Shown: positions 20,440 through 31,395, numbered from the stretch's first letter. The stretch: DNA of 64,000 nucleotides from Hygrocybe punicea (GCA_963556145.1 OY744465.1:5642001-5706000); one strand, 5' to 3'. Notes: generated from the sequence alone by a model not told the origin. Made by a program: numbers and translations.

Positions 20440-21303
20440 TGTAGAGACTCGACGTCCTTCTGAGTCCGTATCGTTGATATATCACGAATCCAGACAAACC
20501 CGCTGCCTCCATTCAACTCGCATTCGAACCTAACGTAACCCGATGTGACATGACCCGATGTGACCCAACGTATGCCGCTTCATCACAGCCGCTTTTGGAC
20601 CAAATCCGGCAGCCTCATAAGCCCCGGAGTTCCAATTGTAAGAGATGGATCTCTTCGGACTTGATCCCCGACTTTGGATTTACCTTATTTGTGCATCCCC
20701 TCATCCTTTCAGAGATATGTAGGACATTTCACATATTTTTCATGGATATTCGTTTTCCCCTCCATGTTCCTGTCTTTGTCGCTTTGCAACCCCCCTTTCC
20801 ACATCCCCATTCCAACCTTTCTTTGTAGCTTACCATCGGCCGAAATAGACATGTCCGAAAGTAGCTACACACACATGTACTATAAAAATGGTCCCCGACG
20901 ACCGTACAAAAAAGAGATACCATTAGTCCCCGTTTCCCTCATAGTCAGAATCTTTTTAATCACTTCAAATGCTTGTCCTCGTAATCCCTTAGCCTTTTTG
21001 TAGTTCACTTCATTGTCTTTATCGTTGTTCCCTTACTAGTTCATCATTTCCGACCCGACCCGACCCGACCCGCCATACCCGACATTGTCGGCATTGTCGG
21101 GTTCTTCGTTAATCATCCGTTTTCACTCCGTTCATCGCCAGATTCACTGTTGTTTGCCCAGTTTTATGCGGCGGCTTTATATTTTACTTTCATTTCTACT
21201 TTTACTACTGACTTATCCACCATCACTTCTACGCTGACACCCCTCTGGTTAGGATCATCATTCTTCTTTATTGTTCTGAAGCCACCAAGAACCTGCACCT
21301 ACA
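20440..21303 (-). mobile_element. Solo LTR B (864 bp), inverse copy of LTR A
   Basis: The reverse complement starts TGTAGGTGCAGGTTC and ends GAGTCTCTACA, homologous along its whole length to 11071-11968, including the CGGGT pentamer tract and the stretch around CTACTTTCGGACATGTCTA. It is flanked by the 4-bp direct repeat ACAT (20436-20439, 21304-21307). With LTR A it shows that this LTR family makes 4-bp target duplications and has lost its internal regions here. Confidence 0.85.
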
Positions 21304-21307
21304 ACAT

Positions 21308-22179
21308 GTTTAACTATATTGTTTCATCATGTTGAGATTGGGTCACACAGTTAAGGTATAGCGAAGATGTTGAAGGAACGCAAGCATAGATTGGTGGAAG
21401 TCGCACAGGTCACAGGACACGAAAGCATCGTAGGAATGCTAGGAATGGCCATATGAGAGATTCCGTGCCAAAAGGGGGAAACTGCGCATCACCAGCCTCG
21501 CTCTCCATTGTTGTTCTTGCTGTATGGGTGGTGGTGATGTAGGTGTTGTCATTCATGGTCATTGAACACCTGTAGTTACATTTCCTAAGTCAAAAAACAT
21601 GTCAATAAGTGTTGAATAGTTTAATAAAAACTTACTGAAAGGGTCACTTGAAGACCCATCGAAACCTGTCAATGCGTGGTGCAGGTACACAGTTGTGCAT
21701 GGGTTGCCTAATTTGGACACCATACCTGTACCTAGTGTTGCCTCAACTCAGCTTTTCCTGACCAGCTGAGTTGAGGCAACACTACCTGTACCCGATCAAC
21801 CTGTGGCCCGAAAACTGCGGGTTTACCCATACCTGTGCTATTCCCTAATCAAAGTTGTGCTATCAAAATCAAAGAGTTGTGATAAAATCAAGTGTCGCTT
21901 GAGATCAAAGGGTCGGACAGTGAGAGAGTGAAGAGAATGGAACTAGGATGAAGGGGAAGCTCTGAGATGAAAGGGGAATGACAGTCTGTCTTGATTCTCT
22001 GGGGGTTCTCTCTGTCTAGTGGCTCATACAGGCAGGTAAATAAGCTGTAAGGACAAAGAAAGAGGGATGAAAGGATAATACTAAAAGGAGATATGTGAGA
22101 TAAAGGGCATATAGAAGAAAGGATAGGTAGAGAGAACAATAAATGAAAATAGAGAACAAAGAGAACAAAGAAAATACTT
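21308..22179. other. Spacer of old repeats
   Basis: No gene. A GGGTA/TACCC-type repeat spans about 21660-21850 and is itself interrupted by the 52-bp insertion at 21733-21784. 21890-22140 is purine-rich and featureless. Confidence 0.45.
21733..21784. mobile_element. 52-bp two-arm micro-insertion, TSD CCTGTACC
   Basis: TAGTGTTGCCTCAACTCAGC, a 12-base loop, then its exact reverse complement ending GGCAACACTA, flanked by the perfect 8-bp duplication CCTGTACC (21725-21732, 21785-21792). Its first ten bases equal the terminus of the 4-kb element at 58088. It looks like a minimal internally deleted hAT element that still transposed. Confidence 0.85.
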
Positions 22180-22326
22180 CAAAGTGCTAGTGTTGCTGAA
22201 GTTCGGTTCAGTCTGGTTTTTCGCTATTTTTGAAAAACCAGAACCGGAACCGGAACCATGTCGAACGGTTTCATGGCGTTCGGTCTGCGTTCAAACACAG
22301 TTCGAACCCCGAACCAACCTCCAAAT

Positions 22327-22686
22327 ACCTTGCGTGGGCCAGATGCGTGTCAATTGACGCGGCTGTCACCCTCACAAGGTAGATGGGGGGGCGCTCCATC
22401 TCTTTTTGCAAGGTTGGGTTGGGGCCAGGCACTTCCCATGGGTGTCCGCGTGTGCTACCTACCTCGTGAAGAACAGGGACGCATCAATTGACACGCTCCG
22501 TCTGTTTTCACGAGGTTGGATGGGGCCGGGGACTTTCCATGGGCGTCCGCGCATGCTGATGACCTCACAAAGAACAGGGCACGTCAATTGACGCGCTCCA
22601 TCTGTTTTCGCGAGGTCGGATGGGGCTGGGGACTTCCTATGGGTGTCCGTGCATTAATTGACATGGCTAGGGCATGTTCGTGAGGT
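22327..22686. repeat. Double palindrome copies in the 22-kb element
   Basis: Copies at 22327-22380, 22461-22516 and 22562-22616, with centres GTCAATTGAC, ATCAATTGAC and GTCAATTGAC. A fourth, half-decayed copy has its centre at 22653-22662 and right arm at 22677-22686. Spacers are the reverse complement of those in the 16-kb array, including CCATGGGCGTCCGCGCATGC. Confidence 0.85.
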
Positions 22687-22884
22687 GGGTCTTTGTCATC
22701 GCCTCGTCCATTCACCTCATTAGCCGATGTTGTTGGGACTGGATTTGGGGGATGTACCTGGGCCGGTAGGTGGGCGCACCACCCTCCCAGCCTTCAACTC
22801 CCCATCGTCGTCGTCGTCATTGTCATCATCGTGTTGGTGTTGGTGTTGTAAGTGGTGGTTTGACGTGGCAGGTGGCTGCTGCCG

Positions 22885-23030
22885 CTGGTGTTGCTCTGCT
22901 GCTGCTGCCGGCATTGCTGTTGCTGCTGCTGCTGCTGCTGCAGTTGCAGTTGCTGTTGCAGTTGCTGTTGCTGTTGCTGTTGCAGTTGCTGCTGCTGCTG
23001 TTGCTGTTGCTGTCGCTTGGGGCCATTTGG
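22885..23030. repeat. CTG/GTT hexanucleotide-like repeat tract
   Basis: About 145 bp of CTG and TTG triplets (GCTGTTGCTGCTGC type). It would encode polyglutamine on the minus strand. Unstable microsatellite within the 22-kb element. Confidence 0.85.
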
Positions 23031-23595
23031 CCGTCGTTGGGGTGGTGGCATTGGTGGTGTTGCCACTGCCATTGCTGCTGCTGCCACTGCTGCCATCAAT
23101 TCACTCCAACTCGCGTTGGAACGCGAGGGAGGTTGTTGGGTGGAGTTGACCGTGGGCGCCTTATTTATGCGGTCAAGGTGGGCCATGGGGGGCTGTTCTA
23201 TGTAAGAAAATGTCAGTAAAATATAATATGAAGCCGTTACTTACCGTGGTTGTTGAGTAATGTTAGTGTTGAGTCGAAATTGGTGTCGTGCGAGTATGTT
23301 TAAGGTCACATGACTTAAGTTCACACGACTGCATAGAAAAAAATGTGAAAAATTCAGTATCTAAATGAGTATCTACGTAGGTAACTATACATTATGGTTC
23401 GCGGTTTCAACCATGTTTGAATGCGGTTTGAACCGCATGTCAGTGCCACAAACCAAACCAGCGGTTCGGTTCAGCCAAAGGGCTGAACCAGAACTGAACT
23501 TCTGGTTCGGTTCGCGGTTCAAACCGGGTTCAGTTCGTGGTTCAAACTGGGTTCCGATCAGTTCCAAACCGAACTTCAGCATCACTACAAAGTGC

Positions 23596-24551
23596 GATAA
23601 CTAAAAATCTCCAAGGTAGCCGAAGATTGCAATAGTCACAATGTGATCGGAAGGTCAAAGAGTGGTAAGTCGCATCAAATCGCAAGGAACTGCAAAATAT
23701 ATAAATCAGAGTTCAGGATGGGTGAGTGCATATCAACAGCAAAGCAAGAAGAAGTGAAGCAATCAGAGGTGAAGGGAGACTCAGAGATGCAGCTGGAAAG
23801 GAGCTGGGACAAAAGGGGGGGTGGTATTTGTCCTTGTATACTAAGCACAGTGAGTATTTATATGATAGGGGTTGCTAGGGTGTAGCTATTATGAAAATAG
23901 GAAAAACACAAGCTAGCTAGGTGAAACAACAGTGGAACAGTGGTGCAAATAGGGTTGATAAGTGAGGTGAGATGAGCAGCATAGAAAGTATTTGAAGAAT
24001 AAAGTATTCAGAAAAATACCCCTAACAGTGCAAAACAGTCTGATAAATCCACTATTTGACAACCGGTGTAGTGGGAGGCACGTGATATGCTTAGTCAGCA
24101 TATCACATGATGTTCAGACTTGGACGCGTAGCCAGATAGAGATAGAGACGAGCTACACACACGAGAGCATACTCTTGTAGAGAGATTCCCACTTCTACCC
24201 ATTCCACCGGTCAACACACAGCCATGCACAGGGTCTACACAGGGTTGGGTGATGTCAGAGATGAGCTGAATTAATCGCTTAGATGTTGGACTAATGTAGA
24301 AAACCAGCACAATGTCTGTCAGACTCGGAGTGGTGCAATGTGCACACAATGATAACGGAAGAAGCATGAAGTTGTTGGGCAAATTGGGCAAGTGTAGGGC
24401 ATAGGTGGAGTGCATAGAAGTGTGTCTGAAGTATGTCAAAGTTAGAATAGGTCAAATAGAACATTGACCAGGTCAGAGTGTGCAGATGCATATCACTGTT
24501 CCTGCCTATACCTGTACCCATGACCCGTATTGGAATATATAGTTGCAGTGG
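23596..24551. other. Spacer without a recognised gene
   Basis: No supported gene or RNA. Small open frames exist but lack splice logic or similarity. A short TACCTGTACCC patch near 24500-24530 belongs to the GGGTA repeat family. Confidence 0.45.
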
Positions 24552-24769
24552 TTGTTGACCGCTAAGTTATTTTATGTGGAATGAATTATATTTACCTCTC
24601 TCTGAGAGGGCTTTTATACTACTAGCTAAATCTACTAGAAGTTTCTTGTGGTGAGTAGAATACATGCTGCGCTTCAGCATTATTCATTGGACAGGTGGGT
24701 TTGAGTTCTGGGGTCTTGTGGTATGGATTACTAATCCTTTCCACGACTATTCGGCCACTATTCCCAACA
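24552..24769 (-). repeat. Putative 3' LTR of a copia remnant
   Basis: On the minus strand GGGGGAG (a polypurine tract, plus-strand 24770-24776) is followed by TGTTGGGAATAGTGGCCG, a typical Ty1/copia LTR start, right after the end of pol. The other end is placed at TGTTGACC (24552) by the need for matching tips; that boundary is inference. The 5' LTR is absent. Confidence 0.5.
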
Positions 24770-24784
24770 CTCCCCCTTGGTCGA

Positions 24785-26190
24785 ATACTCTTTGACTCAT
24801 TCCGGGTTGCGGTAAACATCGTCCATGTATTCCATTACGTGTTCTGCTCTTTCCGGTTCCTCTCCGGTCAATAGACCAAGTTTGGCTGTGAACTTTGCAT
24901 GAAGCGGGCAAGGTAACCCTTTTGTAAATATGTCCACTAGATTTTCTTCAGAAGGAATTACATGACTTTGAGAATACCAGACGTGACGTGATCTTATAGG
25001 AAATGTAGATTGATATCTATGTGCTTTGGCCATGTGTGGAATTCCAGGTTGTGCAATATAGCAATCACAGCCTGATTGTTGGATCATAAAATTGATGTCT
25101 CATCCGACCATAGGTCCAATTCCTTCAATAAATTTCTATGCCAGATTAGCTGTTTCGTGGCATGAGTAGCAGCAACATATTCCACTTCGGCTGTTGACAA
25201 CGCAATCGTGCTTTGCTTCTTTGAGCTCCAAGCCACGGCTCCCCCTGTGATCATGAACACATATCTGCTAATGGATTTCCTGAGCAGGTTGGATCCCCAA
25301 TCGGCATCAACGTAATGAATGGTCTCTGTTGTAGTCTGTTGGTCCTTTCTGCCATACGTTGTTCATAATCCATTGTTCCTTTTAGGTAGCAGAATATCCT
25401 TTTAAGTGCTGTCCAGTGTTCCGGACTCAGGTTCCATGTGAATTGTGCAACAGGTACAGTTGCATACATGATATCAGGTCTTGTTGCATGTGCAGCATAC
25501 AAGAGCTCTTCAACTCGTGTCGCGTACTCGATCAAGGTGCGTTTCCACTTGCTCTCATCGGTTTCGGTTTCGTTTATTCATAGGACCACGTTCTGGTCCA
25601 TCGGGGTTGATACTGGCTTGGCATCCTTCATTCCAGCCTTTGCGAGGATCTTCTGGATATAGTGGCTTTGTGATAGGGTGACTTTACATTGTTGGCAGTC
25701 TCATTTGATATGGATTCTGAGCAGTAACGTTGGCTTTCCGATGACCGTCACTGTGTATTTTTCCTTCAGCTGATTGATTACCCACTGATTCATCACTTGG
25801 TTGTTTGCGTAAGCCGTGAGGTCATTGACCCATATGAGTACAATGGAAAAGTTTTCACCTTCCTGACAGTAGTACGTGCAGTAGTTGGTCCGCAATTTCA
25901 TATAATGAAATTCCTTCATTGTGTTATCAAAATCTGTGTTCCATATGTTTCTGGCTTGCCTGAGACCATATATAGGGTGTATGAGGTGCCAAACCCATCC
26001 GGTTCTGTCCTCAAATTCCACCAGCTGTTTCATGTACAGCTCCTCCTTCACCCATCCATTAAGGTATGTGCCTTTGATATCCATCTGCTGGATATCCCAA
26101 TCCTTGACTGCAGAATATGCGAGCAACATCCGTAACGTCTTGAACCGCATCACAGGAGCAATGTCATGATCCAAACAGGATTCGGATCAA
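24785..26190 (-). pseudogene. Ty1/copia pol remnant (RT and RNase H)
   Basis: Three frame-shifted blocks. 26174-25701 holds reverse transcriptase motifs (WDIQQMDIKGTYLNG, YGLRQARNIWN and a mutated active site reading WVNDLTAYANN where intact elements read V-DDL). 25535-25251 holds the RT/RNase H linker (ATRPDIMYA, LKRIFCYLKGT). 25087-24797 holds the RNase H end (HVIPSEENLVDIFTKGLPC). Gag, protease and integrase are missing at the right side (beyond 26190). The second Asp of the RT centre survives but its partner is Asn, and frames are broken, so it is dead. Confidence 0.85.
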
Positions 26191-26229
26191 AACATAGTAA
26201 TACGCTGTCACTAGTCACCATCCCTACAG

Positions 26230-26465
26230 CACACATCACATTACAAGGACCATTCATACTGGAACACCCCCACCTGCATATGGAGTAGAAAGGAATACCC
26301 TCATCTGCATATAGGACACACAGGAAATCCTTATCTGCACATAGGACACACATGAAACCCTTATCTATACAAGGGACATGCAAGGAAACCCTTATCTACA
26401 GAAGGGACATGCAAGAAAACCCTTGTCTATGCAGAGGAAATGAAGGAATACCCTTATCTTAACTG
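26230..26465. repeat. ~31-bp degenerate tandem repeats
   Basis: Six to seven copies of a unit of about 31 bp built on ACCCTTATCT...AGGACATGCAAG. It adjoins the truncated side of the copia remnant. Confidence 0.65.
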
Positions 26466-26764
26466 ATAAGGCCCCCAAAACATCTTATCAGAGGCCAAAG
26501 AAGCACAAGAAGCACAGCCACATCCTTATCTCCAATCATAGAGATAACACATGCCACCCATCATTCCCTGATCAAGAAGCACATCATATTTCACATCAAT
26601 TGATCAAATACAGCCCAGCCCTGATCTTATCTTTTTCTTAACTGATAAGGATACACACATGGCATGGCATCAATTGATCAAGAAGCACAGCCTCAGGAAG
26701 ATGATTCTAGAAGCATACCCTGGCACAGCCCTTGCCTTTGATTCACACACCCAAGATTAGACCA

Positions 26765-27135
26765 GCAGCATGACTCACTCCCATCAAATGTGACTCATTG
26801 GTCTATCCATGACAAATTATGACCCTTATGACATATTCATGACCCCCCATGACTCATTATGACCACCTATGACTAATTTTGACTATTTCTGACTCATCCC
26901 TCTCCTTTGATTATAATACCTATGTGACTCATTAATTGACTCTGTATGAGTCACAAACCCATGCCTTCCTTTCTTATGATTCCTTATGAGTCATAACCCC
27001 CCCATGCCTTTCATCATTATGACTCCTTATGAGTCATAAACCTATGCCTCTCCTCTATATGACTCCCTATGAGTCATATCCTATGCTCTCCATTTCATAT
27101 ACCATTCTATGACTCAGTATGACTCCTGCTGTAGA
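26765..27135. promoter_or_regulatory. Cluster of TGACTCA/TGAGTCA sites with a downstream TATA box
   Basis: Roughly ten copies of TGACTCA or its complement TGAGTCA occur in about 350 bp, several as ATGACTCAT. The 7-mer is the binding site of Gcn4/AP-1-type bZIP factors. A TATA box (GGTATATATAGAG) follows at 27138-27150, in the right place for a promoter reading to the right. No good gene starts downstream, so I suspect an old LTR or transposon promoter. Binding is inference. Confidence 0.5.
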
Positions 27136-27154
27136 ATAGGTATATATAGAGCCC

Positions 27155-28095
27155 AGTTTCTGCTGGAGATGGCTCAGTCACCTAATCTGACAGGCCCAGT
27201 CACAGGACAGTCCCTCTCCCAGATTCTGATTCACCCCTCTGTATTTGTTTGTATTACCTACTTTGGTAGTAGCTAGTACCCAAATACCAATTGCAGTTCA
27301 AGTCATCACTCATTTGTTTAAGGATATCAATCTCAGATTTATTGATACTCCCTTATTACTTGTTTGATATATATTCTTTGTGTTCTGTCACGTAGTACAG
27401 TCACATTCATCTTCTTTCAAGTTCTATTGATCATCACCAAAGATATCCCAGTACTTTATTCTGCACTAGTAGCCAATGTGCGTTTGAAGCTTCGGAATAA
27501 AGTCCGATATCTTGATTATCAATTCTACTTGCCTATTGTTCAGTTCATTTATTCTGTACATAGTATTTTGTCACACCTCCCTTTGTTTGACATCTACTGT
27601 TACACTCACCCATCGCCCATCGTCTATCGTCCATCGCCCATCATCTATTGCTCATCTCTGTTGTACCTCTGCTCATTGTATACTTGCTACTTGTATACTT
27701 GACTGTTGTACACTCGTTCATCTTACACTGTTCATACGTGCTTGAGTTATTTCCACTTATACTCTTGCATACCTCTTGTCACTCAAAGTCTTTACCTTCA
27801 GTAGGGAAGACCTCACTGTTCACTCATCCTCTATAAGTCATACATTTGACTTATATTATTGTCAAGTATTTGTTGTATCCCTCAAAGCTAACCTTTGATA
27901 GGATTCACACCACAATCCAACCACCCAACAGGAATACCCCAGAGTTATTAAAGAGCTAAATCCTTGTTCCTAAAGGACAACAAGGTAATTTCCCGATCAA
28001 CGACGCACTCCGGAAACCCTTGGTGTGGATTTGTTCAAACACTTCCCACACAAAACAGCGAATGTTCTGGTTTTTCTGAAATCCACTCTGGGCTT
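27155..28095. other. Spacer downstream of the TATA-containing region
   Basis: Pyrimidine-rich, with small open frames only. It may be the untranslated leader of an old retroelement. No gene recognised. Confidence 0.4.
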
Positions 28096-28102
28096 CTGCA
28101 AG

Positions 28103-28254
28103 TAGTCAATGGCACGGGTAACCCCCGGGGACAACTGGGTGTACCCATACCCGTACCTGGCTTTACCCGTACCCGTCGCCACGGGTACAGGTAAAGCCAG
28201 GTACAGGTACAGGTACACCCAGTTGTACCCGGGGGTTACCCGTGCCATTAACTA
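28103..28254. repeat. 152-bp near-perfect palindrome, GGGTA family
   Basis: The left half starts TAGTCAATGGCACGGGTAAC and the right half ends with its near-complement GTTACCCGTGCCATTAACTA; symmetry is centred near 28179. The tips match those of the hAT-like element at 15244-16539, so this looks like two ends of that family joined head to head with the interior lost. I see no convincing 8-bp duplication. Confidence 0.75.
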
Positions 28255-28324
28255 CTTCCCGCCCCTCCGGTAAGTCTACAAGTTTCCAAATGCCCAACAA
28301 CTTGCATCGGTTTACCCATCATTT

Positions 28325-28725
28325 TGAGCCTGGGATAATCCAAAACAGTCAAGTTATGATCAAAACATCAATGCTGCATTGTTTTGATTATAACTAGTTA
28401 ATGGCACGAGTAACCCATTGGTACATGTGGCTGTACCATACCCACACCCTTTGGACCAATGGGTACAATACCGACAGGTTTACCCATCATTTTAAGCCCC
28501 AGATCATCCAAAATGGTCAAGTATTGAGCTAGATATACTTAAAACACTTTACTCTAGTGTTTTGAGCATATCTAGCTCAATACCTGACTGTTTTGGATGA
28601 TCTGGGGCTTAAACAAAAGCTGGTAGGTCCAGGAATCAGTACCCATACCTGCAGCATTTACCCATGCAGGAATATGTACCCATGATAACTCACTCAATAC
28701 TTGACCATTTTGGATGATCCCACCT
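28325..28725. repeat. Nested foldback repeats
   Basis: Two foldback cores of the type seen at 13.1 and 19.4 kb. The outer one (from 28327, ATAATCCAAAACAGTCAAG, resuming near 28690, CTTGACCATTTTGGATGATCC) is interrupted by an inner one whose left tip TAGTTAATGGCACGAGTAAC starts at 28395 and whose hairpin is at 28488-28613. Non-coding. Confidence 0.6.
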
Positions 28726-28919
28726 TGCATGGTGTTACAAACTTATTTCAACCTTACTGCCAAAACAGGCATTGATCATGAGCTCAAAAGTGGTGGTCAC
28801 TTGCCTAGCACATTTCTGGCCGGTGTACCAGTAGACAGTGAGCAAAACAGTGTTATTAATAAAATGTACATTTCCTGCATGCCAGCCAACTGATTGGCAT
28901 AACAGACGGCACTCTGGGT

Positions 28920-31364
28920 TCAGGAATGGGGCCAAATATGGGTGTCGCCATCCCTAGCGGGTGACCTTGCCTCGTCATCTGTCATCATGTGAGGCTTGAT
29001 ATGTCGAATGGCTGCTGTCGAAACAAAGCGGTCCAAAGCCATTGTCGCCTGAGAAACCTCAAACTAACAGGGATGGTCAGCAACGTAGGTTCAAGAAATG
29101 TCATGCAGAAGAACGTACTACCGTCAGAGCGTCGGGGTACACATCCATAACATAAACCTGAGTACACACAAAAATGAACAGCACGTCGCATATGTGAAGG
29201 AAGACACTCAACATGTCCACCAATAGAATCCCTCCAAGGAAATCCAGAATCCAAAAATATATCCTTAAATAATACATGATGAAAAATATTTGCCCCAAAA
29301 ATCATGTCATACATACCTCGCCCCATTTGAAATCGCTGTTAATTGCACGGTCATTGATCTTTTCGCCGTTCACGTACAGAATCCACTTTCCAGCGGCCAC
29401 ATCTTGCACGAAAGCGGTCGAGAACGTAATGTTGTCCTCCAACGGCTTCTTGTTGTTATCTTGTGCCATGGAAAGCCACATTCTCGAGGATAGTCGCAGT
29501 CGGACATCAACGGCCGAGTTGACAACCTCAAACTTGACGATGTGCGACCAGTCACTGTTCCCAAGACCAACAAACATTCGGGTGACACTGGAGCCGACCC
29601 GGGCACACGTCGCCCGCGCCATGATTGTGAAGGACTTGCTGGTGTCTAATTTTGTTAAGTTTTGTCGGACGTAGCTTCTACTGCAGGAAAGTAGTCACTG
29701 GTCAGAAACAGGATAGAATGGTAGGGTTCAACCTTACTCATCGAGAACTAGACCAGCATTGAAGTGATACAACCATGCAGGCGTCTGTGCGTTCAATGTT
29801 GCGGACTGCACTTCACTCCACGAAATTCCATTGCTCGTACTCGTTCCCAGAAAGAGGGCTTCACGGTCGAGGGCTCTGAAAATACCACCATTTGGGAATG
29901 TCTTCTCTAGTTCGGCCGGGTCCTCCATGTATAGAACATAGCAAGGGACTGGGGGATTTTGGCTGGAATAAACAGGAAATCCAGTGCGGACGAGTGACGA
30001 AAAACGTATGACGGTGTACGCATCCTCATCAGTGGACAAAGGTGGTAAAAGGAACAGGGCTATCACTGAATGGTTTGTGGCGGCTTTCCTGATGTCCTTG
30101 AGCAAACTGAGGTGAATGCCCAGGTTCTCAACTACCGCGAGCAAGTCCTCAAAGTCACTGTACGCGACTTCGAGTCCAGCAAGCAGCACGGGATACTCGG
30201 GAGAGTTGTAATCCTCCAATTTGCTAACTTGCTTTTCAAATAATTGATTGGTATCTGAGATGAGCTTCCTTGCGTCTTCTGAAGTGGTGCCACCAGACAG
30301 AAATTCATTGATGTATGTGGCCAACCTCGTCAGCAGATCAAGGTGGGCTTCGAGAAAGGGAGAAAATGCAGTGTCGACTGCTGTGGCGAAAGCAGGGAAG
30401 AATTCTTGGTACACTTTGGCAGCATCCTGCAGAACCACGAATCGGCTGCGGACGTCGTCAAGGTGGCCAAATGCATCAATCATGCGGATGAGAAGTTGTT
30501 GTCCGAAGTTATAGACGAGAGTCGTTTCATTACGGAGGTGGGCTGGAATCGGTTGGAGGGTGACAGAAATTGGAACACCGTCTCCTATGAATGAAAACGC
30601 CTGCGGAAAGGCGACCAATACACCCTCGGGATTTACAGGAACGGTTTCCAAAGTGATGTCACCGTGAAACTGGAAGGGATGTCAGTCCATGAATGCATAT
30701 AAGGTAGAACCACAACACGCACTACGAGGTCGAACTTATCATTCAAGTCGCGGAATCCGGAGTCAATGCTGAGGTCAGCCGCCGCATGGAGGTCGACCAC
30801 TCCTTTCAGCTTGTTCAGCTCTGCCTTTAAATGTCCCTCAATCTTCTCTTTTTCAGTCAGTTTAGACTCCCGGACCACGAGATTGACAATCACGTTCCCC
30901 CCATACACAATTGACGATACGAAGTGTGTTGCAATCCCCGGAGCGATATAATCTCTTTTCGCAATTTCCAAGACATTGTCTCCCAACGAGTTTTCGGCGA
31001 ACCGGAGCCTCTTCTCCGACAGACGCACAGACAAGGACATCGCCCATGCATGCTCGTGTGTGTTGGACTTGGTGTCATTGAGATATGTAGCTGACCCTTG
31101 CACCTTGGCAAGCCCGCTGAGGACTTGCACAGAAAGCTCGGCGCTGATGTCGATGACGTGGGCCTTTTCTGTGAAGGAATTCGCCATGCTCAGAGAAAGC
31201 TTGGTATTGTTTATGTTCGTGGTAGATATTGCCTTGTCCATTTTGTCCTCGTCGTAGAGCTGAACGTTAAGAAATCGAGTGCTACTGGCATTGGCATTGT
31301 AGAGCTCCCCAAGTCTGACAGGGCGGCCGAGAGTCAGGGTATCAAAAGTGATGGGGTTGCTCAT
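28920..31364 (-). CDS. Stonustoxin-like (SNTX/MACPF-related) protein
   Basis: The model complement(28920-29063, 29122-29157, 29317-29680, 29738-30669, 30723-31364) joins in frame with GT-AG introns (53-58 nt, plus one of ~160 nt) and gives 705 residues, close to the usual size of this family. The N-terminus carries the LGRP-RLGELY signature that opens stonustoxin/verrucotoxin-type proteins, followed by a MACPF-like region (about 1-230), a helical region (about 250-400) and a small alpha/beta region. The C-terminal ~180 residues look like a beta-sandwich and I do not recognise them. Fish relatives are pore-forming venom subunits. Fungal members are uncharacterised and lack a secretion signal, as here. 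Function in defence is only a guess. The gene looks intact. Confidence 0.75.
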
Positions 31365-31395
31365 GGTTGGCGGTTGACAGAAAACTTCAAGTCCT

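Larger units (their letters stand above)
22188..23587. mobile_element. hAT-like non-autonomous element (1,400 bp), TSD CAAAGTGC
   Basis: The ends TAGTGTTGCTGAAGTTCGG and (reversed) TAGTGATGCTGAAGTTCGG are flanked by exact CAAAGTGC duplications (22180-22187, 23588-23595). Subterminal GGTTC/GAACC repeats mark both sides (22195-22320, 23400-23570). The core has three clear and one degenerate double palindromes and a CAG/CTG-type trinucleotide tract. No transposase. The minus-strand frame 23186-22794 encodes polyglutamine with Ala- and Thr-rich flanks and is most likely a by-product of the repeat. Confidence 0.85.

Noticed and set aside
22794..23186. Polyglutamine protein on the minus strand
   Set aside because: It is explained by the CTG/TTG repeat inside a transposon. 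The flanks are also simple sequence and no homologous domain is visible.
28095..28262. 8-bp target duplication around the 152-bp palindrome
   Set aside because: The flanks TCTGCAAG and CTTCCCGC do not match, so I do not claim a transposition event for it.
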